Origin: Anaerolineales bacterium
GTDB taxonomy: Bacteria; Chloroflexota; Anaerolineae; Anaerolineales; UBA4823
Direction: 5' to 3'
DNA: 25,251 nucleotides
NCBI GenBank assembly: GCA_016932955.1
Contig: JAFGBV010000188.1
Location: forward strand, 1-25,251
Under the pieces are notes generated by a model. That model was not told the origin of the DNA, did not search any database, and saw only the letters and a program-made list of their open reading frames with translations. Shown piece by piece: positions 24,122 through 25,251 of this stretch; the stretch's first letter is position 1; each line of letters starts with the position of its first letter. The position numbers were made by a program, and so were the translations under genes.

Positions 24122-25251
24122 ATGTCAAATTACACCCGCAAAGACGGGGATTCCACTGTTTTTCGCCGCACAGCGGATTATAAACCGCCACGATCTTGGC
24201 GCACCTGGCTAATTGGGCATCCGCTCACCACTGCTGATGCCCAGCATCAAACCATTGGAAAAGCCATCGGACTTGCGGTGTTCGCCTCGGATGCACTTTC
24301 CTCCACTGCCTATGCCACACAAGAGATCATGTTCATCCTGGCTGCTGCCGGGACGATGGCCTTCGGTTATGTATTCCCCATTTCCATCGCCATCGTAATT
24401 TTATTGGCCATCGTGACAATCTCTTACGAACAAACCATTCACGCATATTCGGGGGGCGGTGGTGCTTATATCGTTGCCAGGGATAATTTGGGAGAGTTAC
24501 CCGCCCAGATTGCCGGTGCTGCTCTACTGACCGACTATATCCTGACGGTTGCCGTATCCATCTCTTCAGGCGTTGCACAGGTAGTTTCAGCGTTTCCCCC
24601 CCTGTTTGAGTACCGGGTATGGATCTCTGTTGGGCTGGTTTTGTTGGTGATGGTGATCAATATGCGCGGTGTGAGGGAATCTGGCCTCACCTTCGCTATA
24701 CCGAGCTATTTTTTCATTGTAACTATGTTCATCACAGTCGGTACGGGCATATTCCGTTACCTCACTGGAACGCTGGGCACTGTTGCTAACCCCCCCGAGC
24801 TAGAAACCCTTCATGCCATCGGTGCAATCACACCCTTCTTGATCCTTCACGCCTTCTCCAGCGGCACGGCTGCACTCACCGGTGTCGAGGCAATTTCCAA
24901 CGGCATCACCGCCTTCAAGGAACCTCGGAGCCGGAATGCGGGTATCACTTTGCTCTGGATGGCTAGCATACTGGGAATATTATTCCTGAGTATTTCCTTT
25001 CTCTCCGGGCAGGTAGGTGCTATTCCTGCAGAATCGGAAACTGTAATTTCCCAGCTAGCCAGAACCGTTTTTGGTGGTCAAAATATTCTTTACCTGGCTG
25101 TTATCGCGGGTACGGCACTTATTCTTTTCATGGCCACCAATACATCCTTCGCTGGTTTTCCTCGCCTTAGCGCGCTATTGGCAACCGATGGCTTTTTACC
25201 ACGCCAGTTTGCTTTCCGCGGCAGCCGATTGGTTTATTCACGCGGCATTGC
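24122..25251 (+). CDS. APC-superfamily permease, KimA-like (N-terminal part, cut by window edge)
   Basis: The frame is open from 24122 to the window end (376 codons). The product has a polar N-terminus, then FLIG-like WLIGHPLTTADAQHQTIGKAIGLAVFASDALSSTAYATQEI in short recognisable blocks. Further blocks are YSGGGGAYIVARDNLG, LTGVEAISNGITAFKEP and NTSFAGFPRLSALLATDGFLPRQF, with at least eight membrane segments. These match the APC permease group that contains the potassium importer KimA (YdaO) and related amino acid/cation transporters. The true substrate cannot be decided here, and the C-terminal domain is missing. Starts are uncertain: ATG 24122 fits the family N-terminus but lacks a well-spaced ribosome binding site, while GTG 24104 and ATG 24071 are in frame. 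The leader carries alternative hairpins that may control expression. Confidence 0.88.
   Translation, partial: MSNYTRKDGDSTVFRRTADYKPPRSWRTWLIGHPLTTADAQHQTIGKAIGLAVFASDALSSTAYATQEIMFILAAAGTMAFGYVFPISIAIVILLAIVTISYEQTIHAYSGGGGAYIVARDNLGELPAQIAGAALLTDYILTVAVSISSGVAQVVSAFPPLFEYRVWISVGLVLLVMVINMRGVRESGLTFAIPSYFFIVTMFITVGTGIFRYLTGTLGTVANPPELETLHAIGAITPFLILHAFSSGTAALTGVEAISNGITAFKEPRSRNAGITLLWMASILGILFLSISFLSGQVGAIPAESETVISQLARTVFGGQNILYLAVIAGTALILFMATNTSFAGFPRLSALLATDGFLPRQFAFRGSRLVYSRGI

Overview
This 25 kb window looks like ordinary bacterial chromosome from a member of the Chloroflexota, most likely an Anaerolineae-type organism. The basis is moderate GC, the LacI/ABC-sugar arrangement, a small Cys/His-rich protein of a type I associate with that phylum, and a mixture of leaderless genes and Shine-Dalgarno-led genes. 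This assignment is an inference from gene content; there is no rRNA gene to confirm it. I see no tRNA, rRNA, CRISPR array, insertion sequence or prophage, and no convincing Rho-independent terminator.

Left part (1-9595, all minus strand). A dihydrofolate/folylpolyglutamate synthase gene (folC) starts an apparent operon: folC, lon, an AlbA_2/GHKL regulator, an MBOAT O-acyltransferase and its SGNH-like membrane-anchored partner. Downstream on the same strand is a LacI-family repressor with its own consensus promoter. That promoter is followed by three tandem 13-bp operator-like repeats. The repressor gene runs into a truncated sugar-binding lipoprotein gene at the window edge, so the repressor probably controls a carbohydrate ABC transporter.

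Middle part (9596-19135). A divergent DUF218/SanA-like gene is translationally coupled to an HD-domain hydrolase. Next comes a separately promoted tyrosine-recombinase-fold protein that has lost most of its catalytic residues. It meets tilS tail to tail with a 4-nt overlap. Then come a CpaE-like protein (receiver domain plus MinD-type ATPase) and a soluble GAF histidine kinase, which meets a zinc alcohol dehydrogenase gene tail to tail with a 12-nt overlap. The dehydrogenase follows a small Cys/His-rich protein, and both lie downstream of mutL.

Right part (19136-25251, plus strand). A back-to-back pair of leaderless promoters, 30 bp in all, drives mutL leftwards and a HAD pyrimidine-nucleotidase-like gene rightwards. 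The HAD gene overlaps a small membrane protein gene, which overlaps a CoA-transferase alpha-subunit gene that has no beta subunit beside it. Next are an S41 carboxyl-terminal protease with a PDZ domain, a YugP-type membrane zinc peptidase and a UPF0104/flippase-like membrane protein. Last is the start of an APC/KimA-like permease, which has a roughly 97-nt leader able to form two mutually exclusive hairpins.

The most interesting items are the catalytically dead recombinase, the permease leader RNA, the mirror-image leaderless promoters and the tandem operators at the LacI gene. No single large novel system is evident.
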